64,000 nt of DNA. Origin: Burkholderia contaminans (GTDB lineage: Bacteria > Pseudomonadota > Gammaproteobacteria > Burkholderiales > Burkholderiaceae). The notes below the pieces were generated by a model, which saw nothing but the letters and a program-made list of their open reading frames with translations, did no database searches and was not told the origin of the DNA. Shown piece after piece: positions 36,729 to 45,172 of this stretch; within the stretch, counting starts at the first letter, position 1; each line of letters opens with the position of its first letter. The DNA is taken from positions 496,001-560,000 of the forward strand of contig NZ_CP090641.1 of the NCBI RefSeq assembly GCF_029633825.1. The letters run 5' to 3'. Made by a program: the position numbers and the translations under genes.

Positions 36729-37559
36729 TCACAGGTTCGCCGCCGGCGCCGACGTGCGCGCCAGGAAACGCGCGAACGCCGCGCGGTCAGATGCGTCGAC
36801 GGACGGCTCGTGTTCATCGACCTGTCGTGCCCACGCGTCGCGCATGCCGTCGACCGGCTGCCACGCCTGCACCTGTGCGCCGGTCGGATACGGCGTGGAA
36901 AGCGGTTCGCGATAGTCGACGCGAAACAGCGGCGGCGCGCTGCCGCCCGCCGTCCACAGATCGCCGACGTCGCGCACGCTCGCGTCGAACCAGAATCGCA
37001 CCCAGCGCGCCGTCGGCGCACGCGGGTCGGTGCCCGGCGCCTCGGTGCCCAACGCGTCCGGCACGCGCAGGAAGCCGGCGAGCACGAGCAGCACGGCCGG
37101 CAGATCGTCGTCGCGCAACATCCGGTACGACCAGAGATCCGCGACGTCGACACAGGAGATCACCGCGATGAAACGGGCAATCGTGAGCGCGGGCCACGCG
37201 CGCCGCATCAGCGTGTAATGGCGCGCCCAGTGCGCCACGAAGCGCTCGCGATGCAGGGCGGCGACCTGCACGTCGCGCGAGCCGCGAATCGTCAGTTCCT
37301 CCGGCTGATACTGGCGAGTCGTGAGCACGCACTGCGCGGAACACCGCGCGCTCCGGTGCCGCGCGTAGCCGCCCGCACCGGGCAACGGCTCCAGCGCGCC
37401 GAAGCACAGCGGGCAATGCGTGGGCCACTCGCCGGGCCGGCCTGGCCACGGGTTCGCTTTCGGCATGCGCGGGCGATCGGCGGCCGCGGCCGGGCGGCGT
37501 CGCCCCGGCGTGCGTGCTTCGGGTGCGTCGACGCGCGGCGTCGAACGGACGGTTGCCAT
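36729..37559 (-). CDS. Hypothetical protein with Cys-pair motifs
   Basis: A 276-residue protein without a signal peptide. After a basic, Pro/Arg-rich start it shows HCPLCFGALEPL and, about 20 residues on, RCSAQC, a spacing that could form a zinc site. The middle LTIARFIAVISCVDVADLWSYRMLRDDDLPAVLLVLAGFLRV is hydrophobic but interrupted by charges. I recognise no domain. It begins 8 bp after the parvulin gene stop, so it is in the same transcription unit. Confidence 0.65.
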   Translation of the reverse strand: MATVRSTPRVDAPEARTPGRRRPAAAADRPRMPKANPWPGRPGEWPTHCPLCFGALEPLPGAGGYARHRSARCSAQCVLTTRQYQPEELTIRGSRDVQVAALHRERFVAHWARHYTLMRRAWPALTIARFIAVISCVDVADLWSYRMLRDDDLPAVLLVLAGFLRVPDALGTEAPGTDPRAPTARWVRFWFDASVRDVGDLWTAGGSAPPLFRVDYREPLSTPYPTGAQVQAWQPVDGMRDAWARQVDEHEPSVDASDRAAFARFLARTSAPAANL

Positions 37560-37567
37560 GAGCGCGC

Positions 37568-38458
37568 CTACCGGGCAGACGCGAGCGCTTTCTTCAGCGC
37601 GTCTTCGTTGATCGGTGCGTTCCCGGCGAGCTTCGCGAGATAGGCCTGCGCGTTCTGCTGGGTGCGCTGCGCACGCAGCATCGCGCGCAGTTGCTCCTTC
37701 ACGTCGTCCAGCGGACGCGGCGCGGCCGCGCGGATGTCGATCAGCTTCACGACATGGAAGCCCGTCGGCGTCTGGATCGGCGCCGAGACCTGGCCCGGCT
37801 TCAGTGCATCGGCCGCCTGACGGACCGCCGGCACCATCAATGGATCGGGCACGAAACCGAGATCGCCGCCGTTCGCGGCACTCGCCTTGTCCTGCGAATT
37901 CGCCTTCGCGAGCGCCGCAAAATCGCCGCCGCGCGCACGGTTCGCGAGATCGGCCGCCTGCTTGCGTGCCTTGTCGAGCGTCGCGGCATCCGCGTTCGGC
38001 GGCACCGCGATGTAGATCTGCGCGACGTGCAGCGCGCGCGGCGCGGTGAACGCCGCTCGGTTCTTGTCATAGGCGGACTGCAACTCCGCGTCCGACGGAT
38101 AGTCGGCCGGCGGTGCATTCACCGACGCCAGATAGCTGCGCACGACGATATCGCGCCGCGCCTGTTCGACGGCGGCCTGCACCTGCGCCTGCTTGTCCCA
38201 GCCCTTCGCTTTCGCCTCGGCCAGCACGGCCTTCTGCGCGAGCGTCGAACGCACGACCTGGTCGAGCGCCGCGGGATCGGCCGCGAGACGTTCGCGTCCT
38301 TCCGGGCTCACCGCCTTCAGCAGCCCCGCGATATCGTCCTGCGTGACCGACGCCTGCGCGGCGTTCGCGATCACGTCGTCCTGTGCATGCGCCACGAACG
38401 GCGCGCCCAGCACGAGACTGCCTGCCACGATCGCCAGCCTCTTCATCTTCGTCATCAT
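37568..38458 (-). CDS. Periplasmic peptidyl-prolyl isomerase, parvulin (PpiC) type
   Basis: A 296-residue protein: signal peptide (KMKRLAIVAGSLVLGAPFVAHAQ), an N-terminal helical chaperone part (VRSTLAQKAVLAEAKAKGWD), then a parvulin domain from about 145 to 250 with ALHVAQIYIAV, the GGDFAALAKANSQD helix, NGGDLGFV and TGFHVVKLID. This is the plan of PrsA/SurA-like foldases. Such a protein in a locus of exported proteins would help fold the porin or exoproteins in the periplasm. A PPIase gene also belongs to the P. aeruginosa Pdt region as I recall it. Confidence 0.92.
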   Translation of the reverse strand: MMTKMKRLAIVAGSLVLGAPFVAHAQDDVIANAAQASVTQDDIAGLLKAVSPEGRERLAADPAALDQVVRSTLAQKAVLAEAKAKGWDKQAQVQAAVEQARRDIVVRSYLASVNAPPADYPSDAELQSAYDKNRAAFTAPRALHVAQIYIAVPPNADAATLDKARKQAADLANRARGGDFAALAKANSQDKASAANGGDLGFVPDPLMVPAVRQAADALKPGQVSAPIQTPTGFHVVKLIDIRAAAPRPLDDVKEQLRAMLRAQRTQQNAQAYLAKLAGNAPINEDALKKALASAR

Positions 38459-38502
38459 CGTTCGACTGCCCTCTCGATTGCTCTTGAAATGCGGACGCCG
38501 CA

Positions 38503-38915
38503 TCAGCGCGCGTCCGTCAGCGTCATGCGCAGGACGAGCGGCTGCGCCATCCCGCGTGGCGGCGCCGCGCCGACCGCCCGGCCGACGAGCGCGGCGTGCA
38601 GAGCGGCGTCGAGCGCCGGTGGCCCGGCCGCGCCGCTGTCGACGCGCGTCACGTGCCCGTACCGGTCGAGCCACGCGCGCACCGGCAGTACGGGACCGTC
38701 GTCGCCGGCATCGGCCCGTTCGCCGGCCCAGTGCTCGATGCCGGCGCGCAGGTGGCACACCGCCGCGTCGTCGCCGTCGAGCGTCGCCTGCAACCACAGC
38801 GCGATGCGCCGGGCATACGCGCCCCATGCGGCGGGGCGTCGCCCGCGGCCATCGCATCCGCCTCGCGCCGCGCGCGGCCCGGCAGCAGCGCCCGCAGTGC
38901 GGTGCCGATCCTCAC
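38503..38915 (-). pseudogene. TonB C-terminal-like gene with apparent frameshift
   Basis: A GTG at 38915 overlaps the stop of the YbjN gene (GTGA) and opens a natural N-terminus (VRIGTALRALLPGRARREADA). That frame loses homology near 38825. The downstream part, in the frame that ends at 38503, reads AYARRIALWLQATLDGDD and then the TonB-like VRAWLDRYGHVTRVDSGAAG, matching the gene at 34229. The span of 413 bp is not a multiple of three, so one indel close to 38822-38828 (a CCCC run) separates the halves. It is either a real pseudogene or a sequencing error; the alternative ATG at 38949 gives an unlikely Pro/Arg-rich start. Confidence 0.5.
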
Positions 38916-39505
38916 TTCGCGGCGGCCTCGACTGCGGCCGTGGCCGCACCGACCGACGATGCGCCTGCCTGGTCGCCGGCGGCCGCGCGTGCCGCCGCTT
39001 CCTGCTCGGCCATCGCGGGGCGGTTGCGCAGGTGCAGCAGGAATTCCTGGATCAGGCGATCCCACAGCTCGATCGTCGAGCGCAGGTAGCGCTCGGACAC
39101 GCCGCCCGCGACGACCACGTCCATCTCCAGCGCGAGAAACTGTCCGTGGCTCGCCAGGCGCGCGAAGCGCTTGGTCCGGTTCCAGTCCGCGACGAGTTCG
39201 GCCGGCAATTCGCCCTGCACCTGCAGCACGCACGACAGCGTGTAGTCGATGAACAACTGCGCGGCAAGCTGCGCATCCGCGCCCTGCGGCGCGAGCGCGG
39301 CGGCCGGGTTGCCGAAGCGCACCGCGAAACCGATACCCTGGCTCGCGCTCATCAGCTGCACTGCGCCGTTCTGTTCGGCCGCCGTCACGCGGTAGCCCGC
39401 GCGGCGCAGCACGTCGGCGAGATGATCGGCGCTGATCGCTTCGATCGGCGCGTCGTGTGCCGCGCGTTCGTCGCCGGCGTTCGGTTGCTGTTGCTTGTCT
39501 TGCAT
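38912..39505 (-). CDS. YbjN-domain protein
   Basis: A 197-residue protein of the YbjN/sensory-transduction-regulator type. Typical segments are ADHLADVLRRAGYRVTAAEQN, then FAVRFGNPAAAL, LSCVLQVQGELPAELVADWNRTKRFARL and the hydrophobic FLALEMDVVVAGGVSERYLR. The YbjN fold resembles the type III chaperone fold, and some members influence motility or stress response. The start ATG 39505 (MQDKQQQ) is preferred; a GTG at 39568 overlapping the previous stop is possible. The Ala-rich C-terminus is low complexity. Confidence 0.8.
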   Translation of the reverse strand: MQDKQQQPNAGDERAAHDAPIEAISADHLADVLRRAGYRVTAAEQNGAVQLMSASQGIGFAVRFGNPAAALAPQGADAQLAAQLFIDYTLSCVLQVQGELPAELVADWNRTKRFARLASHGQFLALEMDVVVAGGVSERYLRSTIELWDRLIQEFLLHLRNRPAMAEQEAAARAAAGDQAGASSVGAATAAVEAAAK

Positions 39506-39564
39506 GTCTGTCTTCCCCGTATTCAACGAATCGATCGGTTCATTCCCGGTTCGGGCCCGCACGC

Positions 39565-40254
39565 TCACTGCGCGTTCGCCGCGGCAGCCGGCGCCGATGC
39601 CGGCGCCGGCGTTGCCGCAACCGGCCGCGCGGCCGGGTCGTACTTGCCCGCATACAGCGCATCGCCGTAGCGTTGCGCGATGTCGTCGTACTTCACGCGC
39701 GCCGACTGCGCGAACGGCTGACGCGACGAGAACAGCGTGCCGAGCCCGACATGCTCGTACGCGTCGAGAATCTCGTGCCCCACGCGATACAGCTCCGCAT
39801 TGTGTGCCTGGCAGGTTTTCAGTTGCGTGTCACGGGCGGCGACGTCCTTCTGCAGCTGCGTCTGCTGCGCGTCGCGGGCACGCGACACGGCGAGCAAGTC
39901 CTCGTAGGACGACTTGTATTTCGCCAGCGACTTCGCGTCCTGCTCGCGGCCCGCGCGCTCCTGCGCGAGCGCGCGCTTCGCGGCCGCCTCGGCGCCCGAA
40001 TCGCCGCGCGCGGCCGCCAGTTGCCCCTGCATCGCCTTCAGTTGCGCGAGCGCGTCGTCGCGCTGCTTCTCGGCCGCCGCCTTGTCGCTCTGCAACTGCG
40101 CCTGGTTGTCCTGCAGCTGGCGCAGCTCCTGCACGGTCGAGCGCAACTGGCTGCGCAGCTTGTCCTCGATGCTCTGCGCGTGCGCGCCGCCGGTCGCGAG
40201 CAGCAGCGTGCCGGTCAAGGCGGCAGCGAGCATCGTGCGTGTGATCGTGTTCAT
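39565..40254 (-). CDS. Exported coiled-coil protein
   Basis: A 229-residue product: signal peptide MNTITRTMLAAALTGTLLLATGGAHAQ, then about 100 residues of Gln/Ala/Lys-rich coiled coil (LRQLQDNQAQLQSDKAAAEK), a segment with CQAHNAELYRVGHEILDAYEHVG, and a Pro/Ala tail. It probably sits in the periplasm and could bridge membrane and envelope partners such as the porin encoded 12 bp upstream. No catalytic motif is seen. The gene order porin, coiled coil, YbjN, TonB-like, parvulin looks like one operon. Confidence 0.75.
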   Translation of the reverse strand: MNTITRTMLAAALTGTLLLATGGAHAQSIEDKLRSQLRSTVQELRQLQDNQAQLQSDKAAAEKQRDDALAQLKAMQGQLAAARGDSGAEAAAKRALAQERAGREQDAKSLAKYKSSYEDLLAVSRARDAQQTQLQKDVAARDTQLKTCQAHNAELYRVGHEILDAYEHVGLGTLFSSRQPFAQSARVKYDDIAQRYGDALYAGKYDPAARPVAATPAPASAPAAAANAQ

Positions 40255-40266
40255 CCGCGGCTCCGG

Positions 40267-42078
40267 TCAGAAGCGAGCATTGAGCTCGATCTGCAGCACG
40301 TCGATCGATACCGGCGGCCCGTACACTTCCTTCGAGCTCAGGTAACGGGCCGACACCCACGTATCGCGTGCGACCGCATACGCGGCGCCGAGCACATAGC
40401 CGCGCGCGTTGGTGCCGCCAAGGTGGAAGTCGGGATCGTTGAATGCATCGAGCACGGCGTCCGGCTGCAGGTACTTGTACGCGATCGAGAAGTTCCACTG
40501 GCCCTTCTCGCGCGGCTCCGGCTCGCCGAACGTCGCCTTCGCGAGGAAGCCGTTCGGGCCGCTGCGATAGTCGGCGCGCGTCGCGTTCACCGACGTCGAA
40601 TCGTAGTTGTTGACCGGCAGCGACGCCGCCGCGAACGCCTTGTTGTCGTTGTACGCGAGGTTGCGCACATATTCGCCGTCGAGACGCAGCTTGAAGCGAT
40701 CGGCCACCACCGTGTCCCACTGTGCCTTCAGGTCGAGCAGCCGGTAGTTGTAGGCCAGGCCGAACAGCTGCGGCTGCGGCGTCATGCCCGGCGCGAGGTT
40801 CGGGTTCTGCACGATGTTGCGCAGCGCGATCAGCGTGTTGCCGCCCTGCATGAACGCCGGCGCCTCGTTGTCGGTGCTGCAGCTCGTCGCGCCGAGATAC
40901 AGCGCGCACGGCGACGACAGCGTGCCGCGCATGTTCTGGAAGTCGTAGTACGCGAGCGCGCCGCGCAGCCGGTTCTTCGCGTCGATCTTCCAGTCGGCGC
41001 CGAACTGCGCGCCGAACATCCACTTCGTATCGCTGCCGGCCTTCTCGGTGCTGTTCGACGGGAAGTTCTCGCTCGTGTACTGGATCGGGAACACGCCGAG
41101 CGTGCCGAACAGCGTGACGTCCGGATTCCACGGCAGCGCATGGCGCAGGTTCGCGGCGATCCCATCCATCATCAGGTCGTCGGAGAACACGAGATCCGAC
41201 TTGAAGAACGGATTGTCGAAACGGCCGGCCGTCAGGTTCAGCCACGAGGTCGGCTTGTATGCGAAGAATGCCTTGTTCAGCCAGATGTTCTTCTTCGCGA
41301 AACCGCCGCCCGCGGTGGCCGTGGTCGATACGGGCCCGTTGTCGTTGCCGCTCGCGAGCTGGATGCCGGCGATCATCTCGTCGGACAGTGTGGCCGTCAC
41401 GCCGAGCCGCGCGCGGTAGCGCAGCAGGTTGTTGCGGTTCTCCCGCGTGTTCTGCGTGGGGATCTGCGTGTTGTTCGTGTTCGAGTTGACGTCGAAGCCG
41501 CCGCCCTGGTTGATCGCCGCGAAGTTCGTCACGCCGTTCGTGTTGTTGCCGCCGTAGAAGTGATACTCGTCGCGCACGCGCAGGTCGCCGTCGAGCTTGA
41601 TGCGCGACACCCAGTCGGGGAACGTGTTCGGCTGCGCCCAGTTCTCGGCCTTCGCCTGCGCGATCACTTCCTGCTTCACCTGGTCGCGGATCTGGTCGCG
41701 CACGAGTTGCGGCACGTACGGCACCGCGACGTCGCCCGGCTGCGTCGGCGGGTTGACCACGCCGGCCGCCACGACCGGCGCGCCCGATGCGCGGGCCGAC
41801 CGCGCCTGCACGGCCTCGGTGCGCGCCTCGCTGATCAGCTCGTTCGCGTTCTGCTGCGTGAGCACGCCGCGCTTCACGAGCAGGTTGATCAGGTTGATCA
41901 CCACGCTTTCCGTCGGCGCGGCTTTCCCCGACGCCGCCTGCGCCTCGAGCGACTGCCCGTGCGCGGCGGACGCGCAGGTCAGCCCGAGCGTCAGCACCGC
42001 CGCGCCGACGCGCGACAGGCGCGCGGGTAGCGCGCCGTTGCGAGGCACCCCACCCCGTCCGTTCAAATTCCGAATCAT
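40267..42078 (-). CDS. Large putative porin (Porin_5-like)
   Basis: A 603-residue outer-membrane protein. The signal sequence ends at ASAAHGQ; a helical coiled-coil part (NLLVKRGVLTQQNANELISEAR) follows, then a beta-barrel with many alternating strands from KLDGDLRVRDEYHFYG to a C-terminal Phe (IELNARF). The mix of short coiled coil and big barrel is typical of putative porins found with TonB/ExbB systems. ATG 42078 has GGAG upstream. It may be the outer-membrane partner of the TonB encoded next to it, although it lacks a plug domain. Confidence 0.85.
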   Translation of the reverse strand: MIRNLNGRGGVPRNGALPARLSRVGAAVLTLGLTCASAAHGQSLEAQAASGKAAPTESVVINLINLLVKRGVLTQQNANELISEARTEAVQARSARASGAPVVAAGVVNPPTQPGDVAVPYVPQLVRDQIRDQVKQEVIAQAKAENWAQPNTFPDWVSRIKLDGDLRVRDEYHFYGGNNTNGVTNFAAINQGGGFDVNSNTNNTQIPTQNTRENRNNLLRYRARLGVTATLSDEMIAGIQLASGNDNGPVSTTATAGGGFAKKNIWLNKAFFAYKPTSWLNLTAGRFDNPFFKSDLVFSDDLMMDGIAANLRHALPWNPDVTLFGTLGVFPIQYTSENFPSNSTEKAGSDTKWMFGAQFGADWKIDAKNRLRGALAYYDFQNMRGTLSSPCALYLGATSCSTDNEAPAFMQGGNTLIALRNIVQNPNLAPGMTPQPQLFGLAYNYRLLDLKAQWDTVVADRFKLRLDGEYVRNLAYNDNKAFAAASLPVNNYDSTSVNATRADYRSGPNGFLAKATFGEPEPREKGQWNFSIAYKYLQPDAVLDAFNDPDFHLGGTNARGYVLGAAYAVARDTWVSARYLSSKEVYGPPVSIDVLQIELNARF

Positions 42079-42170
42079 CGAAGCACTCCGAACAATTGTC
42101 GTTTCTTTTCCGGCAGCATCCGTACCTCGGCGCCGCCCCATGATTCTTTCGTCGTTTCGCGCGCGCATCG

Positions 42171-42875
42171 TCATGCCGGCTTGCGCCCCTGAAGCTTGAC
42201 GAGCACCGGATACGAGGTCGCCGGCGGCGGCACCTCGTCGACCCGGCCGAGCGCTTCGACCGCCGCGACGACGGCCGCATCGATCTTCGCGTCGCCGGTG
42301 GACTGCGCGATCGTCACCTTCGTGATTCGCCCCGACGTATCCATCCACAGGTTCAGGCTGCCCGCGAACCGCGCGCCGCCGGCCTCCTGCACGCCCTTGT
42401 CCTGCTCGATCGCGCGCTGCAACACGTACACCATGTATTGCGCATAGCTCGCGTTGCCGAACTTGCCGCCCCCGCCGCTGCCGACCATCCCCGAGCCGTC
42501 GCCCGCGCCGATGCCGAAGTTGTCCGTGCCCGCCTGCGCATCGGCATTCATCGTCATCTGCTTCGGCTGGTTGTCCGACGGCTTCGGCGCCTCGGACGGC
42601 TTCGGCGCGATCGTCGGCCGCTCGACCGGCGTCTTGACCTCTTCCTTGATCTTCTCGGGCGGCGGCTTCTGTTTCGGCGGCGGCGGCGGGGGCGGCGGCG
42701 GCAATGGAATCACCGTCGTCACCTGCGGCGCGCTCACGCGCTTCACGCCCGCGGTATCGCCCGCGAAATGCCAGATCAGCGCGGCCACGCCCGCGAGCAC
42801 CAGCGCGATCGCGACGGGCTTCACGTAGCGGCCGGGGCCCTTGTCCGGCGGGCCGCCGTTGTAGGTCATCTCCAT
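42171..42875 (-). CDS. tonB: TonB energy transducer
   Basis: A 234-residue TonB: short cytoplasmic start, one membrane span (PVAIALVLAGVAALIWHFAG), a proline run at about 58-66, a Lys/Pro/Glu linker (PPPEKIKEEVKTPVERPTI), a Gly-rich hinge, and a TonB C-terminal domain (FAGSLNLWMDTSGRITKVTIAQSTG). It transmits proton-motive force from ExbB-ExbD to outer-membrane proteins. It lies 4 bp after exbD and 93 bp before the large porin gene, forming a dedicated system. ATG 42869 is an alternative start. Confidence 0.93.
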   Translation of the reverse strand: MEMTYNGGPPDKGPGRYVKPVAIALVLAGVAALIWHFAGDTAGVKRVSAPQVTTVIPLPPPPPPPPPKQKPPPEKIKEEVKTPVERPTIAPKPSEAPKPSDNQPKQMTMNADAQAGTDNFGIGAGDGSGMVGSGGGGKFGNASYAQYMVYVLQRAIEQDKGVQEAGGARFAGSLNLWMDTSGRITKVTIAQSTGDAKIDAAVVAAVEALGRVDEVPPPATSYPVLVKLQGRKPA

Positions 42876-42879
42876 CGCG

Positions 42880-43290
42880 TCAGCCGCCCTGCTTCGCCTT
42901 GCCGGTCACGAGACCGACCTGCGACAGGTCGAGGCGGCGCAGCAGGTCGAGCACGTCCATCACCTTCTGGTACTGCACGCCCGCGTCGCCCTTCAGCACG
43001 ATCGGAAAATCCGGGCTGGTCGCCTTCTCGGTGCGCAGCCGGCTCTCGAGCTCGTCCATCGTCACCGGGTACGCGTCGAGGAACACCTGCCCCGAATCGG
43101 CGACCGTGATCGCCTTCGTCTTCGGTTTCGCGAGGCTCGCGGACGAGCTCGCCTTCGGCAGATCGACCTTGATGCCCTGCACCGACGCGGTCGTCATGAT
43201 GATGAAGATGATCAGCAGCACGTACGCGAGGTCGAGCATCGGCGTGATGTTGATGTCGTCGTACGGCTTGTCGTCGTCCTGAACCTGCAT
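42880..43290 (-). CDS. exbD: Biopolymer transport protein ExbD
   Basis: A 136-residue ExbD/TolR protein: a single N-terminal membrane span (MLDLAYVLLIIFIIMTTASV) with the essential Asp of the family (TPMLDLA), then a periplasmic domain ending with RRLDLSQVGLV. With ExbB it forms the proton channel that powers TonB. AGGAGA before the ATG. It is 18 bp downstream of the ExbB-fusion gene and 4 bp before tonB. Confidence 0.95.
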   Translation of the reverse strand: MQVQDDDKPYDDINITPMLDLAYVLLIIFIIMTTASVQGIKVDLPKASSSASLAKPKTKAITVADSGQVFLDAYPVTMDELESRLRTEKATSPDFPIVLKGDAGVQYQKVMDVLDLLRRLDLSQVGLVTGKAKQGG

Positions 43291-43308
43291 GGTGGTCTCC
43301 TGCGTGCG

Positions 43309-45105
43309 TCAGTCGGCCAGCACCGCGTGATCGGGCGCGCGGTGGGCTTCGGCGAGGCGCGTGACGAATTCGTCGACGAACACCTGCATGTTCGCGGTCA
43401 CGTTCTTGTTGCGGATCAGCAGGTAGTTGTAGCCAAACAGCGCGGGGATCGCGACGAACAGGCCCGTGACGGTGGCGAGCAGCGCGGCCGCGATACCCGG
43501 TGCGATCGCGTTCACGTTCACGTCGCCGGCCGCGGCGATCGCCGCGAACGTGATCATCACGCCCACCACCGTGCCCAGCAGCCCGAGAAACGGGCCGCCC
43601 GAGATCGCGATCGTCAGAAGCACCATCGACTTCGACAGCCGCTGGTTCTCGCGCACGAGCGTCGCGTCCATCGACGCGCGGATCGCCTCGATCGATTCCG
43701 ACGTGATCACCGTGCGGCCGTTGCTGTCGACGCGGCTGTGGATTTCATGCACGCCGGCCTTGTACAGCCGGTACAGCGACGACTGGTACAGGCGGCGGCC
43801 GTCGGCGCTCGCTTCGTCGACATGCGCGAGACCGACCAGGTGGCGCCCGGCCACTTCGCGGAAGCGCTGCACGAAATACTGGTTCGCCTTGTCGACGGTG
43901 CCGACGTAGCGCGCCTTCGTCCACATCACGATCCACGACACGAGCGCCATGCCGAGCAGGATCGTGATCACGACCCACGCATCGACGGTCACCGACTGCA
44001 CGATCACGCCGAAGTAGCCGAAGCCGAAGCCCGACTGCTTCTCGTCGGCGCCGTAGGCGACGAGCTTCGATTCCGAACCTTGTGCGAGCGCATCGACCGC
44101 GATCGTGGCCGGCGAGCGCGCGATCTTCGACAGGCGCAGTTCGTCGAGCGCGCCGGCGTAACCGGCGAAGCCCGCCGGTGCGCCGGTGGCATCCGCACCG
44201 ACGGTTGCGGCGCTGTTCAGCGCGGGCAGCGTCGCCGCGACCTGCGCGGCCTGCTTGCCGTTCACGTAGACGGTGAGGTTCTTGCCGTCGGCCGTGACCG
44301 CGAGATACGTCCACTGGTTCGCGGCGACCGGCGATGCGGCCGGCGTGCGTACCGGTGCGGCACCACCCGCGACTTCCGCGAACGGCACGCCGTTGTCGAG
44401 GCCGATCAGCAGCGCGTTCGCGCCGTCGCGACGGCTGTACAGCAGCGTGTTCGGCGCGAGCGCCGACGGCTTCACCCATGCGCTGAAGGTGAAGCTGCCG
44501 CCGGCCGGCACATTCAGCGACGGGCTCGCCGGCAGCGTCAGCGACCCGCTGCCGTCGAACCGCGCGCCCTTGCCGACGATGCCATCCTCGACCGTCTTGA
44601 ACGACGCGTTCTGCGCGTGGTTGCCATACGCGGTCAGGTCCTTCGGCGGCGCACCCGCCGCGCCGTTGAAGTGGTACACGAGCGTGTAGTCGGCATCGAA
44701 CGTCTCGGCCGGCTTGCTGCCGTCCGGCGCCTTCTTGTTGCCGTAGTACATCCAGATCGACTCGGCGGCGCCGGCCGGCATCTTCGGAATGTCGACCCAG
44801 ATCAGCGCGACGCCGAGTACCGGGTCGTATTGCTCGACGTGGTAGTTCAGCGGCGTCTTGTCGTCGGCGGCGACGAAGCGGATGTCCGCGCCGTTGTCGG
44901 CCAGCCCGTCGAACTGGAAGTTGCCCGAGTGCAGGCGAATCAGCAGCGGCACGCGGCCGGCCGATTCCGCGAGGTTCGCGCCTTTCGCGCTCGCGTCGAT
45001 CGTGATCGCCTTCCGGTACGACCAGTCGTTCTGCCACCATGCGTTCGCGATGCCGGGCAGCACGCCGAGCATCACCGCCAACAGGAAAAACAAGACTCGC
45101 TTCAC
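43309..45105 (-). CDS. exbB: ExbB/TolQ proton-channel protein fused to DUF2341 and LamG-like domains
   Basis: A 598-residue fusion. GTG 45105 follows GGGGAG and starts a signal peptide (KRVLFFLLAVMLGVLPGIANA). Next is a DUF2341 domain (WWQNDWSYRKAITIDAS, SIWMYYGN, near 25-125), then a LamG/concanavalin-like jelly roll (GNHAQNASF, SGSLTLPASPSLNVPAGGSFTFSAWVKP, YVNGKQ, ALDELRLS, 150-350), then a MotA/TolQ/ExbB channel (GPFLGLLGTVVGVMITF, IAAALLATVTGLFVAIPALFGYN). The periplasmic domains could sense or bind polymers and gate TonB power. It precedes exbD and tonB in one operon. Confidence 0.92.
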   Translation of the reverse strand: MKRVLFFLLAVMLGVLPGIANAWWQNDWSYRKAITIDASAKGANLAESAGRVPLLIRLHSGNFQFDGLADNGADIRFVAADDKTPLNYHVEQYDPVLGVALIWVDIPKMPAGAAESIWMYYGNKKAPDGSKPAETFDADYTLVYHFNGAAGAPPKDLTAYGNHAQNASFKTVEDGIVGKGARFDGSGSLTLPASPSLNVPAGGSFTFSAWVKPSALAPNTLLYSRRDGANALLIGLDNGVPFAEVAGGAAPVRTPAASPVAANQWTYLAVTADGKNLTVYVNGKQAAQVAATLPALNSAATVGADATGAPAGFAGYAGALDELRLSKIARSPATIAVDALAQGSESKLVAYGADEKQSGFGFGYFGVIVQSVTVDAWVVITILLGMALVSWIVMWTKARYVGTVDKANQYFVQRFREVAGRHLVGLAHVDEASADGRRLYQSSLYRLYKAGVHEIHSRVDSNGRTVITSESIEAIRASMDATLVRENQRLSKSMVLLTIAISGGPFLGLLGTVVGVMITFAAIAAAGDVNVNAIAPGIAAALLATVTGLFVAIPALFGYNYLLIRNKNVTANMQVFVDEFVTRLAEAHRAPDHAVLAD

Positions 45106-45172
45106 GATCCACTCCCCGAATGTGCGGGCGCCGCGCTCGTCGCATCGCCCCGGCACGATCAAAAAAAATCCG

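Noticed and set aside
39457..42030. A long plus-strand frame of 857 codons
   Set aside because: It lies opposite the large porin and coiled-coil genes and has shadow-type composition without motifs.
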